From contig NZ_CP089301.1 of assembly GCF_021227995.1 (NCBI RefSeq), positions 3,906,001 to 3,970,000 on the forward strand: a stretch of 64,000 bases of DNA. Direction: 5' to 3'. Source of the stretch: Novosphingobium kaempferiae. GTDB taxonomy: Bacteria; Pseudomonadota; Alphaproteobacteria; Sphingomonadales; Sphingomonadaceae. Below the pieces are notes generated by a model. That model was given only the letters and a program-made list of their open reading frames with translations, did not search any database and was not told where the DNA came from. Below, one piece after another: positions 7,835 through 16,637 of this stretch. The translations under genes were made by a program, and so were the position numbers. How positions within the stretch are numbered: position 1 is the stretch's first letter; each line of letters starts with the position of its first letter.

Positions 7835-10075
7835 TTGGGCATTCCAGGAGCGAGACACGCGCTGGCGTCCGCGCTCGCCATGGTGGCGGTGCTGGCGGGG
7901 CCGGTCCCTGCGCAGGCGGCGCATACCGAAGTCGCCTACGACTGGAGCAACGTGCGGGTCGGCGGCGGCGGGTTCACGCCGGGCATCGTCTTCAGCACGG
8001 TGGAGCCGGGCCTTGCCTACCTGCGCAGCGACATGGGCGGGGCCTATCGCTGGGATGCGAAGGCGCAGGCTTGGATACCCTTGCAGGACGGCATGGCCGA
8101 AGGCAGCTACATGGGCGTGGAAAGCGTCGCGCCGGACCCGGTGGACGCCGGCACGGTCTATCTCGCCGCCGGGATGGGCGCGCGACTGCCGTCTGCGATC
8201 CTGCGCTCGACCGACCGGGGCGCGCACTGGCGCGTGACTCCGGTGCCCTTCGCCATGGGCGGCAACGAGGACGGGCGCGGCTTGGGCGAGCGGCTCGCGA
8301 TCGATCCCTTCGACAACCAGCGGCTGCTGTTCGGCTCGCGCCATCAGGGCCTGTGGGCGAGCGACGACGCGGGCGCGCACTGGCGGCAGGTCGCCGCGTT
8401 CCCGCTCGCAGGGCTGGGCCTGCCCACCCAGCGCCGCACGACGCATGGCGGGCTTTCCTTCGCGCTCTTCGATCCCGCACACAAGGGCCGCATCTTCGTA
8501 GGCAGCGCCGATCCGGGCGCGCATCACCTGTTCCGCTCGGACGACGGCGGGAGCACATGGGCAGCGGTGCCGGGCGGCCCGCCCGCCGATCTGCTGGCGG
8601 CCAAGGCCGTGCTCGGGCGCGACGGCAGGCTGACGGTGACGCTCAACGACGGCATCGGCCCGAACGGCATCCGGCGCGGCGTGGTTTGGCAACTCGATAC
8701 CGCGACCATGGAGTGGTGCGACGTGACGCCGCTGCGCGGGGCGGACGCCCCCGTCGGTGGCTACATGGGCGTGTCGGTTTCCGCGACCGATCCGAAGATG
8801 ATCGCCGTCAGCACGGTGGATCGGGGCCAGCCCGTCGATACCGTGTGGCTCAGTCGTGACGGCGGTGCGCATTGGGACGAACTCTGGCGTCGCTCTGTGC
8901 GTGATGTGTCACCTTCACCGTTCCTCGATTTCGACGGCAAGGCGAACTTCGGGCACTGGATCGCCGGGCTGGCGATCGACCCGTTCGATCCCGGTCACGC
9001 CGCCTATGTCACCGGGGCGACGGTCTACGGCACGCAGAACCTCGACAAGCCGGGCGAAATGCGCTGGCAGCCGTGGACGCGCGGGATCGAGCAGACCGCC
9101 GTCATCACGCTCACCAGCCCCACCGGCGGCGCGCATCTGGTGTCCGGCTTCGGCGACATCGGCGGCTTCCGGCACGACGACTTCGCCGTCTCGCCGCCGC
9201 GCATCCATCTCCAGCCGTTCCTTACCAACACGAACACGCTGGACTATGCGGGGCAGGCGCCCGCGATCATGGTGCGCAGCGGCAATACCCATGCGCGCAC
9301 GGTGCCCGACACTTCGCTTGCATGGTCGGCGGACGGCGGGGCGTCGTGGAGCGGCCTGCATGTGCCGCCGTGCGAGCCGCACGCGGACGGTTCGCCCTGT
9401 CCTGAGGCAACCGGCGACGCAGCCGTCACCGTCTCGGCCAATGGCAAGGCTTTCCTCGTCGAGACGGACGCGCCGATCGTTTCGCGGGATCGCGGCGCAA
9501 GCTGGAAGCCCGTTTCGGGCCTGTCGTCCCGCACGCGGGTAACTGCGGACAAGGTCGATGCGCGGCGCTTCTATGCGGTGGATTTCGCCCAAGGCCGCAT
9601 CGTGCGCAGCGACGATGGCGGCGCGGTATTCCATGCCGCCGAAGCCAAGGGTCTGCCTGCCGACCTGACGCCCGCCTATTCCGCGAACCGCGAAAATCCC
9701 GCGCCGCTCCTTGCCGAGCCCGGACGCGCGGGCGCGCTGTGGCTGGCGCTCGGCGGCGATCTGTGGCGCTCGACCGACTTTGGCGAAAGCTGGCGGCAGA
9801 CCGGGCAGGCGATCCGCGTCGACCGCTTCGGGCTGGGAAAGGCCGCGCCCGGATCGTCGGACCCGGCGCTCTATGCGCTCGGCACGGTCGACGGTGTGCG
9901 CGGCATCTGGCGCTCGCTCGACGGCGGCGGCGCGTGGACGCGGATCAACGACGACGAACACCAGTGGGGCCTGCGCATCCGCATGGTCTCGGGCGACCCG
10001 CGCCTGTTCGGGCGGGTCTACATAGCGACGGACGGACGCGGCCTGCTGACCGGCGATCCGGCGAAGGGGGAATGA
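7835..10075 (+). CDS. GH74-family endo-xyloglucanase
   Basis: 746 residues from a TTG at 7835, which follows GAGAGGA by 7 nt and opens a signal peptide ending GPVPAQA. The mature start NVRVGGGGFTPGIVFSTVEP and YLRSDMGGAYRWD are the hallmark of GH74 twin beta-propeller enzymes; Asp66 in RSDMGG lies at the known catalytic position. GFGDIGGFRHDD (Asp441) is the second conserved site in the cleft. Repeated SxDxGxxW elements (for example SDDGGSTWAA) are BNR-type propeller repeats. GH74 enzymes cut the xyloglucan backbone. The gene overlaps GH35 by 4 nt (ATGA), forming an operon with GH35 and GH29. An ATG start is absent upstream. Confidence 0.9.
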   Translation: MGIPGARHALASALAMVAVLAGPVPAQAAHTEVAYDWSNVRVGGGGFTPGIVFSTVEPGLAYLRSDMGGAYRWDAKAQAWIPLQDGMAEGSYMGVESVAPDPVDAGTVYLAAGMGARLPSAILRSTDRGAHWRVTPVPFAMGGNEDGRGLGERLAIDPFDNQRLLFGSRHQGLWASDDAGAHWRQVAAFPLAGLGLPTQRRTTHGGLSFALFDPAHKGRIFVGSADPGAHHLFRSDDGGSTWAAVPGGPPADLLAAKAVLGRDGRLTVTLNDGIGPNGIRRGVVWQLDTATMEWCDVTPLRGADAPVGGYMGVSVSATDPKMIAVSTVDRGQPVDTVWLSRDGGAHWDELWRRSVRDVSPSPFLDFDGKANFGHWIAGLAIDPFDPGHAAYVTGATVYGTQNLDKPGEMRWQPWTRGIEQTAVITLTSPTGGAHLVSGFGDIGGFRHDDFAVSPPRIHLQPFLTNTNTLDYAGQAPAIMVRSGNTHARTVPDTSLAWSADGGASWSGLHVPPCEPHADGSPCPEATGDAAVTVSANGKAFLVETDAPIVSRDRGASWKPVSGLSSRTRVTADKVDARRFYAVDFAQGRIVRSDDGGAVFHAAEAKGLPADLTPAYSANRENPAPLLAEPGRAGALWLALGGDLWRSTDFGESWRQTGQAIRVDRFGLGKAAPGSSDPALYALGTVDGVRGIWRSLDGGGAWTRINDDEHQWGLRIRMVSGDPRLFGRVYIATDGRGLLTGDPAKGE

Positions 10076-11721
10076 TGAAGATGCTGAAGATCGCACCGCT
10101 GGCTCTCGCACTCGCGATGGTGGCGAACGGAGTGGCCGTCGCGGCGGAAGCCGATAAGGCGACACCGCTGCCACGTCTGGAAACGCGCGACGGGCGCCAT
10201 GCCCTGATCGTCGACGGCGCGCCGTTCCTGATGCTCGCCGGGCAGGTCAACAACTCCAGCAACTACGCCGAACCGCTGAGCACGGCCTGGCCGGTGCTCG
10301 ACGCCATGCACGCCAACACGGTCGAAGTGCCGATCGCATGGGAGCAGGTGGAGCCGGTGGAGGGGCGCTACGACTTCACGTTCCTGCAGGAACTGCTCGA
10401 TCAGGCGCGGGCGCATGACAAGCGCGTGGTGCTGCTGTGGTTCGGCACCTGGAAGAACACCAGCCCGGCCTATGCGCCCGCCTGGGTGAAGCTGAACAAC
10501 GCGCGCTTCCCCCGGATGAAGGACCAGCAGGGCAAGGACCACGGCGTCCTCACCCCGCTGTCGCGCCCCACCATGGAGGCGGATCGCCGCGCCTTCGTGA
10601 AGGTGATGGAGTACCTGCGCGACCACGACCGGCAGAACACCGTCATCATGGTGCAGCCGGAGAACGAGACCGGCTCCTACCGCGTTCCGCGCGATTTCTC
10701 GGCGGAGGGCAACCGGCTCTTCGCGCAGCCGATCCCGGCGGTGCTGGCGCGCAAGCTGGGCAAGTCGGGCACCTGGGAGCAGGCGTTCGGCAAGCAGGCG
10801 CCGCGTGCCTTCAACACCTGGCACGTCGCCAGCTACGTCAATGCCGTGGCGGAAGCGGGCAAGGCGGTGAAGCCGCTGCCGATGTACGTCAACGCCTCGC
10901 TCGCCGGTCCGTCCAACGTGCCCGATCCCACCGGCGTCGCCAGCGGCGGGCCGCAGTGGGACGTGCTCGACATCTGGAAGGCGGCCGCCCCGGCGATCGA
11001 CTTCGCCGCGCCCGACATCTACGATCGGGCCAGCGGCAACGTCATCCAGTACCTCGACAAGTATGCCCGGCCCGACAACGCGCTGATGGTGCCCGAGATC
11101 GGCAACGCGAAGGAGTTCGCGCGGTTCTTCTGGCCCACCATCGGGCGCGGCGGCATCGGCTTCTCGCCGTTCGGCATGGATGCGACCGGGTACTTCAACT
11201 ACCCGCTCGGCGCACAGGCGCTCGACAGGAAGACGGTCGCGGCCTTCGCGCTGCCCTATGCGGCGGTCGGCTCGATCATGCGTGACTGGGCGCGGATCGC
11301 CGCCACCCGCCAGACCTGGGGCGCGGCCAAGCCCGACGACGGCAGTGACCAGTCGGCGACGCTGGGCGGCTGGAAGATCACCGCAAGCTGGGGGCAGTGG
11401 CAGTTCGGCATGAAGGACTGGACCTGGATCAAGGCCGAGCCGACGCCATGGTCTTCGGAGCCGGTCGGCGGCCTTGCCGTGGCCCAGCTTTCCGACAGCG
11501 AATACCTCGTCATGGGCGACCACGTCCGCGTCAGCTTTTCGCCCGCCGACGGTCGGGAGGACGGGATGATCGTCGCGGTCGAGGAAGGCACGTTCAGGGA
11601 CGGAAAGTGGGTCATGTCGCGCGTGTGGAACGGGGACCAGACCGACTATGGCCTGAACCTGATCGACCGCCCGCAGGTGCTCAAGGTCACGACCGGCTTC
11701 CATTCGTCCGGCAAGCGCTGA
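10072..11721 (+). CDS. GH35 beta-galactosidase (DUF5597 type)
   Basis: 549 residues with a signal peptide ending GVAVAAE. QVEPVEGRYDF, the acid/base Glu199 in MVQPENETGS and the nucleophile Glu342 in MVPEIGN are the GH35 catalytic landmarks on a TIM barrel. The C-terminal half corresponds to the DUF5597 domain of the subgroup that includes the Cellvibrio japonicus xyloglucan galactosidase Bgl35A. It would remove galactose from xyloglucan side chains once fucose is gone. The start overlaps the GH74 stop, and GH29 follows after 7 bp. Confidence 0.88.
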   Translation: MMKMLKIAPLALALAMVANGVAVAAEADKATPLPRLETRDGRHALIVDGAPFLMLAGQVNNSSNYAEPLSTAWPVLDAMHANTVEVPIAWEQVEPVEGRYDFTFLQELLDQARAHDKRVVLLWFGTWKNTSPAYAPAWVKLNNARFPRMKDQQGKDHGVLTPLSRPTMEADRRAFVKVMEYLRDHDRQNTVIMVQPENETGSYRVPRDFSAEGNRLFAQPIPAVLARKLGKSGTWEQAFGKQAPRAFNTWHVASYVNAVAEAGKAVKPLPMYVNASLAGPSNVPDPTGVASGGPQWDVLDIWKAAAPAIDFAAPDIYDRASGNVIQYLDKYARPDNALMVPEIGNAKEFARFFWPTIGRGGIGFSPFGMDATGYFNYPLGAQALDRKTVAAFALPYAAVGSIMRDWARIAATRQTWGAAKPDDGSDQSATLGGWKITASWGQWQFGMKDWTWIKAEPTPWSSEPVGGLAVAQLSDSEYLVMGDHVRVSFSPADGREDGMIVAVEEGTFRDGKWVMSRVWNGDQTDYGLNLIDRPQVLKVTTGFHSSGKR

Positions 11722-11728
11722 GCGGGCG

Positions 11729-13354
11729 ATGACGGCCTTGCGACCCGATCGCCGCAGTTTCATGGCGGGCGCGCTGGCGACGGGCATCGCCGGGCGTGCC
11801 GTGGCTGCCGGAGCCTCCGTCAGTGGCCCGGTCGCGCCGACGTGGAACTCGCTCGTCTCGCAGTACCGTTACCCGGAGTGGTTCCGCGACGCCAAGCTCG
11901 GCATCTGGTCGCACTGGGGCCCGCAGGCGGTGCCCGAGCAGGGCGACTGGTACGGGCGCTTCCTCTACATGCAGGGGCATCCGATGTACGAGCATCACCT
12001 GCGGACCTACGGCCACCCGGCCGAGACGGGGATGCTCGACCTGCTCGACCGCTGGAAGGCGGACAAGTGGGATCCCGAGGGGCTGATGCGCCGCTACGTG
12101 AAGGCGGGGGCGAAGTACTTCGTCAGCCTCGCCAGCCATCACGACAACTTCGACTGCTTCGACAGCGCGCATCACGAATGGAACGCGCTGCGGGCCGGTC
12201 CCCGGCGCGATGTTGTGGGGACATGGGAGAAGGCGGCGCGCGCGGCGGGGCTGCGGTTCGGGGTGTCCAACCACATCTCCCACGCCTGGCACTGGTATCA
12301 GCCCGCCTATGCCTACGACCCCGAAGGTCCGCGCAAGGGCGAGCGCTACGACGCCTTCACCCGCACCCGCGCGGATGGCCGGGGCAAGTGGTGGGACGGG
12401 CTCGACCCGCAGGCGCTCTACACCGGCCGCCACATGGTCGCACCGGACGGGATCGACGGCATCGCGGCGATGAATGACTGGCATGACCGGAACGACGGCC
12501 AGTGGGTCGAGACCGCGCCACCGGGCGACGACCGCTTCGCGCGCAACTGGCTGCTGCGCCAGATGGACCTCGTGGCGAAGTACAAGCCGGACCTGTGCTA
12601 CTTCGACGACTATGGCCTGCCTTTCGGGGACTACGGGCTGGCGGCGGCGGCGGATTACTACAACCGCTCGATCGACTGGCATGGCGCGATCGACGTCGTG
12701 CTCACCGCCAAGCAGCTTGGCCCGCAGGCGCGGTTCGGGCTGGTGCAGGATGTCGAGCGCGGCTTCACCAACCGCATCTGGGACGAGCCGTGGCAGACCG
12801 ATACCTGCATCGGCGACTGGTTCTACAACCGCTCCCGCTTCACCGACCGCAGCTACCTGAGCGCGGAGGCGGTGATCCAGCGGCTTGCCGATGTGGTGTC
12901 GAAGAATGGCTGCCTGCTGCTCTCCATCCCCCAGCGCGGCGACGGCACCATCGATGCCGAGGAGGAAAAGATCCTCGACGGCATGGCGCAATGGATGGCG
13001 GTGAACGAGGAGGCGATCTTCGCCTCGCGCCCCTGGCGCGTCTTCGGTGAAGGGCCGACGGTACTGCCGACAGGGATGCAGAACGAACGGGCCTTCAAGG
13101 GCTTCGTGCCCGGCGACGTGCGCTTCACGGCGAAGGGCGGGGCGCTCTACATGCTGGTGCTGAAGCCGTCGCCCGGTCCGCTGTCCATTCGCGCGCTGGG
13201 CCGTGGGACCATGCACGGCGCGGTGGAGCGGGTGACCCTGCTCGGCGCGGGACCGGTGCGCTGGCGGCAGGAGAATGCGGCGATGGTGCTGGACCTGCCC
13301 TCGAGCGCGGGCATGGTGCCGGTCGTGAAGATCGAGGGACGCGGGATTGCCTGA
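11729..13354 (+). CDS. GH29 alpha-L-fucosidase, Tat-exported
   Basis: 541 residues. PDRRSFMAG at the N-terminus is a Tat signal. DAKLGIWSHWGP is the classic GH29 opening motif, AKYFVSLASHHDNFDCFDS the conserved active-site region, and Asp293 in YFDDYG the expected nucleophile. The C-terminal part is a beta-sandwich with SSAGMVPVVKIEG. GH29 enzymes release alpha-L-fucose with retention. As third gene of the GH74-GH35-GH29 operon it fits removal of terminal fucose from fucogalactoxyloglucan. GH29 is a broad family, so the linkage is not certain. Confidence 0.87.
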   Translation: MTALRPDRRSFMAGALATGIAGRAVAAGASVSGPVAPTWNSLVSQYRYPEWFRDAKLGIWSHWGPQAVPEQGDWYGRFLYMQGHPMYEHHLRTYGHPAETGMLDLLDRWKADKWDPEGLMRRYVKAGAKYFVSLASHHDNFDCFDSAHHEWNALRAGPRRDVVGTWEKAARAAGLRFGVSNHISHAWHWYQPAYAYDPEGPRKGERYDAFTRTRADGRGKWWDGLDPQALYTGRHMVAPDGIDGIAAMNDWHDRNDGQWVETAPPGDDRFARNWLLRQMDLVAKYKPDLCYFDDYGLPFGDYGLAAAADYYNRSIDWHGAIDVVLTAKQLGPQARFGLVQDVERGFTNRIWDEPWQTDTCIGDWFYNRSRFTDRSYLSAEAVIQRLADVVSKNGCLLLSIPQRGDGTIDAEEEKILDGMAQWMAVNEEAIFASRPWRVFGEGPTVLPTGMQNERAFKGFVPGDVRFTAKGGALYMLVLKPSPGPLSIRALGRGTMHGAVERVTLLGAGPVRWRQENAAMVLDLPSSAGMVPVVKIEGRGIA

Positions 13355-13360
13355 AACAAC

Positions 13361-13384
13361 GAGGCGGGCCTTGCGGCCCGCCTC
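13361..13384. terminator. Terminator of the xyloglucan-hydrolase operon
   Basis: GAGGCGGGCC-ttgc-GGCCCGCCTC, a perfect 10-bp stem 6 bp after the GH29 stop, placed between convergent GH29 and pirin genes. Confidence 0.75.
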
Positions 13385-13414
13385 GCGGTATCGGTCACGA
13401 AATGACGCGGAATG

Positions 13415-14113
13415 TTACGCCGCGTCGACGAGGACCAGTTCGCTGTCCTCGATCGCGGTGACGCGGATCACGTCGAGGTCGCGGATCGCTGCACCGTCAC
13501 GGGCGTTGACCTGCACGTCGTCGATCTTCACCGCGCCGGTCGCCGGGACGAGGTAGCCCTTGCGGTCCGCGCCGATCGGGTATTCTGCCGTCTCGCCCGC
13601 CTTCAGCGATGCGGCGACGATGCGGGCATTGGTGCGGATCGGCAGGGCATCGCCGTCGCCGTCATAGCCCGAGGCGAGGGTGACGAACTGGCCCGCACGC
13701 TCGCCCTTGGGGAAGGGACGGGCGCCCCAGCTCGGTGCTTCGCCGTCGCGGGTGGGCAGGATCCAGATCTGGAAGATCTTGGTGGTCACGTCCTCCATGT
13801 TGTATTCCGAGTGGCGGATTCCGGTGCCCGCGCTCATGACCTGCACGTCGCCCGCTTCGGTGCGGCCCTTGTTGCCAAGGTTGTCCTGGTGCGTGATCGC
13901 GCCCTCGCGGACGTAGGTGATGATCTCCATGTCGCGATGCGGGTGCGGCGGGAAGCCAGTCTTCGGCGCGATGGTATCGTCGTTCCACACGCGCAGGTTG
14001 CCCCAGTGCATGCGGGCCGGGTCATGATACTCGGCGAAGGAGAAGTGATGCTTGGCGTCGAGCCAGCCGTGGTTGGCGCCGCCGAGGCTGTCGAAGGGGC
14101 GAAGTTCGATCAT
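13415..14113 (-). CDS. Pirin-family bicupin (YhaK/quercetinase-like)
   Basis: 232 residues from an ATG at 14113, with GGAG 8 nt upstream. FPPHPHRDMEIITYVREGAI is the pirin signature with the HxH metal ligands, and GTGIRHSEYN contributes the third histidine. Pirins are non-haem iron bicupins; some have quercetin 2,3-dioxygenase activity, others are redox-sensing cofactors. The enzyme is cytoplasmic, as no signal peptide is visible. The gene is transcribed alone, with its promoter in the 14114-14252 gap. Cellular role is open. Confidence 0.87.
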   Translation of the reverse strand: MIELRPFDSLGGANHGWLDAKHHFSFAEYHDPARMHWGNLRVWNDDTIAPKTGFPPHPHRDMEIITYVREGAITHQDNLGNKGRTEAGDVQVMSAGTGIRHSEYNMEDVTTKIFQIWILPTRDGEAPSWGARPFPKGERAGQFVTLASGYDGDGDALPIRTNARIVAASLKAGETAEYPIGADRKGYLVPATGAVKIDDVQVNARDGAAIRDLDVIRVTAIEDSELVLVDAA

Positions 14114-14252
14114 CGTAAGTCTCCGTGGGAGGCGGCAGGTTGGGGGAGCCGCTCCGTTGAAGACCATCTAGGAGATTCGAGCTTTCAGGATCAGAGGGAT
14201 AAAATCTTCTGGTCAGTTCGAGAAAATAGAAAAGCTGATGCGGTGCCGAACA

Positions 14253-14291
14253 CCCCTCGCAGCCGGACGATCGTCGTCCGGCTGCGAGGGG
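14253..14291. terminator. Strong hairpin terminator after the DPP-IV gene
   Basis: Perfect 18-bp inverted repeat (14253-14270 with 14274-14291, loop TCG) just before the stop of the minus-strand peptidase gene. Confidence 0.75.
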
Positions 14292-14298
14292 CACGCGA

Positions 14299-16563
14299 TC
14301 AGTCCTGCGGCGGGGTGACGCCACGGCGTTCGAGGAAGCCGAAGATCGTGTTCCACAAGTGGACACTGATCCGCGGGCCGCGCACGGCATGGGTCTGGCC
14401 GGGGTAGAGCATCATCTCGAACGGCGTCGCGCTGCCCTGCATCCGGGCGATCAGGCTGGTGCTGTTGTCGAAGACCACGTTGTCGTCGGACATGCCGTGG
14501 ATCAGCAGCAGCGGATCGGCGATCTTCGTGGCGTCGTCCAGCGTGCCGGACTTGCGATAGGCTTCCGGCACGCGGCGCGGGTCGCCCATGTAGCGCTCGG
14601 TATAGTGGGTGTCGTAGAGTTCCCACTTCGTCACCGGCGCACCGGCGATGCCGGCCGCGTAGAGGCCGGGGTCGGTCTCCAGCATCTTGAGCGTCATGTA
14701 GCCGCCGTAGGACCAGCCGTAAGTCGCGATCTTGGCCGGATCGACGAAGGCGAGCGACTTGAGGTACTCGGCCCCGCTGCGCTGGTCCTGCACCTCGACG
14801 GTGCCCATCGCCTGACGGATCTGCGATTCAAACGCGACGCCCCGGTTGGCGCTGCCACGGTTGTCGATCTCGAAGTAGATGTAGCCCTTGTCGACGATGG
14901 CCTGCGCCAGTGCGCCCTTCCAGCCGCGCGTGACGGTCTGCGAGTGCGGGCCGCCGTAGTGCTCGAAGAACACGGGGTAGCGCTTGCCGGGCTTCAGCTC
15001 CGGCGTGATCATCATCCAGTGCAGGTCCGAGCCATCGGCGGCCTTGATCGTCCCGAACGTGGTCGGGCGATGGCTGGCGAGGTAGGGCGCATAGGGATGC
15101 TTCGCGTCCAGCTTGTTCTCCTCGACCCACGCGAGGCGCTTGCCGTTCTCGTCGGCGATGTAGGTCTGCGAGGGCTGGGCGGTGGACGAACGCGTCACCA
15201 GCATCGTCGAGCCATCGCGGCTGCCCGATGCCGCGTTGTTCCAGCCGGCCTCGGTCAGCTGCTTCGGAGCACCCGGCTTCGTAAGGTCAATCGCGTAAAG
15301 CTGCTGCGCCAGCACGTCGTCGCGGTTGCCGAGGAACAGCAGGCGGCCCTTGGCCTCGTCCACCGAGACCAGCTTGCTCACCATCCAGTCGCCCGAGGTC
15401 AGCTGCTGCCACTTGCCGTCCCTGAAGCGATACAGGTGGCCGAAGCCGTCGCGTTCGGACCACCAGACGAGGCTGCCGTCCTTGAGGAAGCGGTAGTTGT
15501 CGGTGAGGTTGATCCAGCTGCCGTTGGCCGCCGTCTCGGTGAACAGGACGCGGCTGGCCCCGGTCTGCGGATCGACCGCCAGCATGTCGAGCCTGGTCTG
15601 TTCGCGGTTCTCGCGCTGGACGTAGAGCGTCCTGCCGTCGCGGGCCCAGTCGACGCGGGCGAGGTAGATGTCTCGGTCGGGGCCAAGGTCCACCTCGACG
15701 CGGCCGCTGCCATCGGGCTTCATCACATGGAGTGAGACGAGCGCGTTGGGCGTGCCCGCAGCCGGATAGCGCTGTTCGAAGGTGTGGGTGCCCTCGGCGC
15801 CGATCGCGGTGCGGGTGACGACGCCGACGGGCGCCTCGTCATAGCGCTCGACCGCGATGCGCGCATCGTCGGGCGACCACCAGTAACCCGCCATGCGCGC
15901 CATTTCCTCCTGCGCGACGAATTCAGCCTCGCCCCAGTGGACGGTGTCGGCGCTCTCCTGCGGGGTGATCGGCTTGTGCTCCGCGCCATCGAGCAGGCCG
16001 ACCCAGAGGCGTCCTTCGCGCACGAACGAGACGAACGCGCCCTTCGGGCTCAGTGCGGCGTTGAGTTCGTCCTGCGGGGAGTCGGTCAGGCGGCGCACCT
16101 TGCCGTCGACGCCCGCGAGGTAGAGGTCGCCGTCCAGCGGCACTAGCACCGCGCTGCCGTCCTCGGTCCATTCGTAGGAGATGATGCCCTTCAGGCTGCC
16201 GACGCGCTGGCGTTCGCGCTGCATCTTCTCCGCCTCGCTCAGCGCGCGGCCCGAGCCGAGCTTGAGCGAATCGACGAGCATTCGCCACTCTCCGCCGCGC
16301 CGGTCGAAGGCCCAGAGGTCGTAGCGGTCCTTGTCGTCGGCGCGGTTGCGCAGCAGCGAGATGTAGCGGCCGTCCGGCGATACCTTGACTGCGCGGGGCT
16401 GCGCACCGTCGAGCGAGGGGCTGGCGAAGACGCGCTCGAAAGTGAGGGCGGTTTCAGACATGGGGAGGGCGCTCCGGTGTTCGGCGGGGGCGGCGAATGC
16501 GGGAAGGGCGGTGGGGGGAAGCGCCGCGAGGATGCAGGCGCTCAGCAGACGGAATCGGTTCAT
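14299..16563 (-). CDS. Dipeptidyl peptidase IV (S9B), secreted
   Basis: 754 residues, the usual family length. A signal peptide ends ALPAFAAP. The N-terminal eight-bladed propeller includes EFVAQEEMARMAGYWW, whose Glu-Glu pair anchors the substrate amino terminus in DPP-IV enzymes. The C-terminal alpha/beta-hydrolase has GWSYGGY (Ser618), MSDDNV for the catalytic Asp and GQTHAV for the His. The enzyme releases X-Pro or X-Ala dipeptides from peptides in the periplasm. It is monocistronic, with a terminator just after its stop, and appears unconnected to the neighbouring glycan and efflux loci. Confidence 0.92.
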   Translation of the reverse strand: MNRFRLLSACILAALPPTALPAFAAPAEHRSALPMSETALTFERVFASPSLDGAQPRAVKVSPDGRYISLLRNRADDKDRYDLWAFDRRGGEWRMLVDSLKLGSGRALSEAEKMQRERQRVGSLKGIISYEWTEDGSAVLVPLDGDLYLAGVDGKVRRLTDSPQDELNAALSPKGAFVSFVREGRLWVGLLDGAEHKPITPQESADTVHWGEAEFVAQEEMARMAGYWWSPDDARIAVERYDEAPVGVVTRTAIGAEGTHTFEQRYPAAGTPNALVSLHVMKPDGSGRVEVDLGPDRDIYLARVDWARDGRTLYVQRENREQTRLDMLAVDPQTGASRVLFTETAANGSWINLTDNYRFLKDGSLVWWSERDGFGHLYRFRDGKWQQLTSGDWMVSKLVSVDEAKGRLLFLGNRDDVLAQQLYAIDLTKPGAPKQLTEAGWNNAASGSRDGSTMLVTRSSTAQPSQTYIADENGKRLAWVEENKLDAKHPYAPYLASHRPTTFGTIKAADGSDLHWMMITPELKPGKRYPVFFEHYGGPHSQTVTRGWKGALAQAIVDKGYIYFEIDNRGSANRGVAFESQIRQAMGTVEVQDQRSGAEYLKSLAFVDPAKIATYGWSYGGYMTLKMLETDPGLYAAGIAGAPVTKWELYDTHYTERYMGDPRRVPEAYRKSGTLDDATKIADPLLLIHGMSDDNVVFDNSTSLIARMQGSATPFEMMLYPGQTHAVRGPRISVHLWNTIFGFLERRGVTPPQD

Positions 16564-16637
16564 TGCAGCTACCTAGAGGCAGGCAGAGCCGAGGGGAAGC
16601 CGCCCCTGTGCAGGACTGGAACCGGATGGAGCGGATA

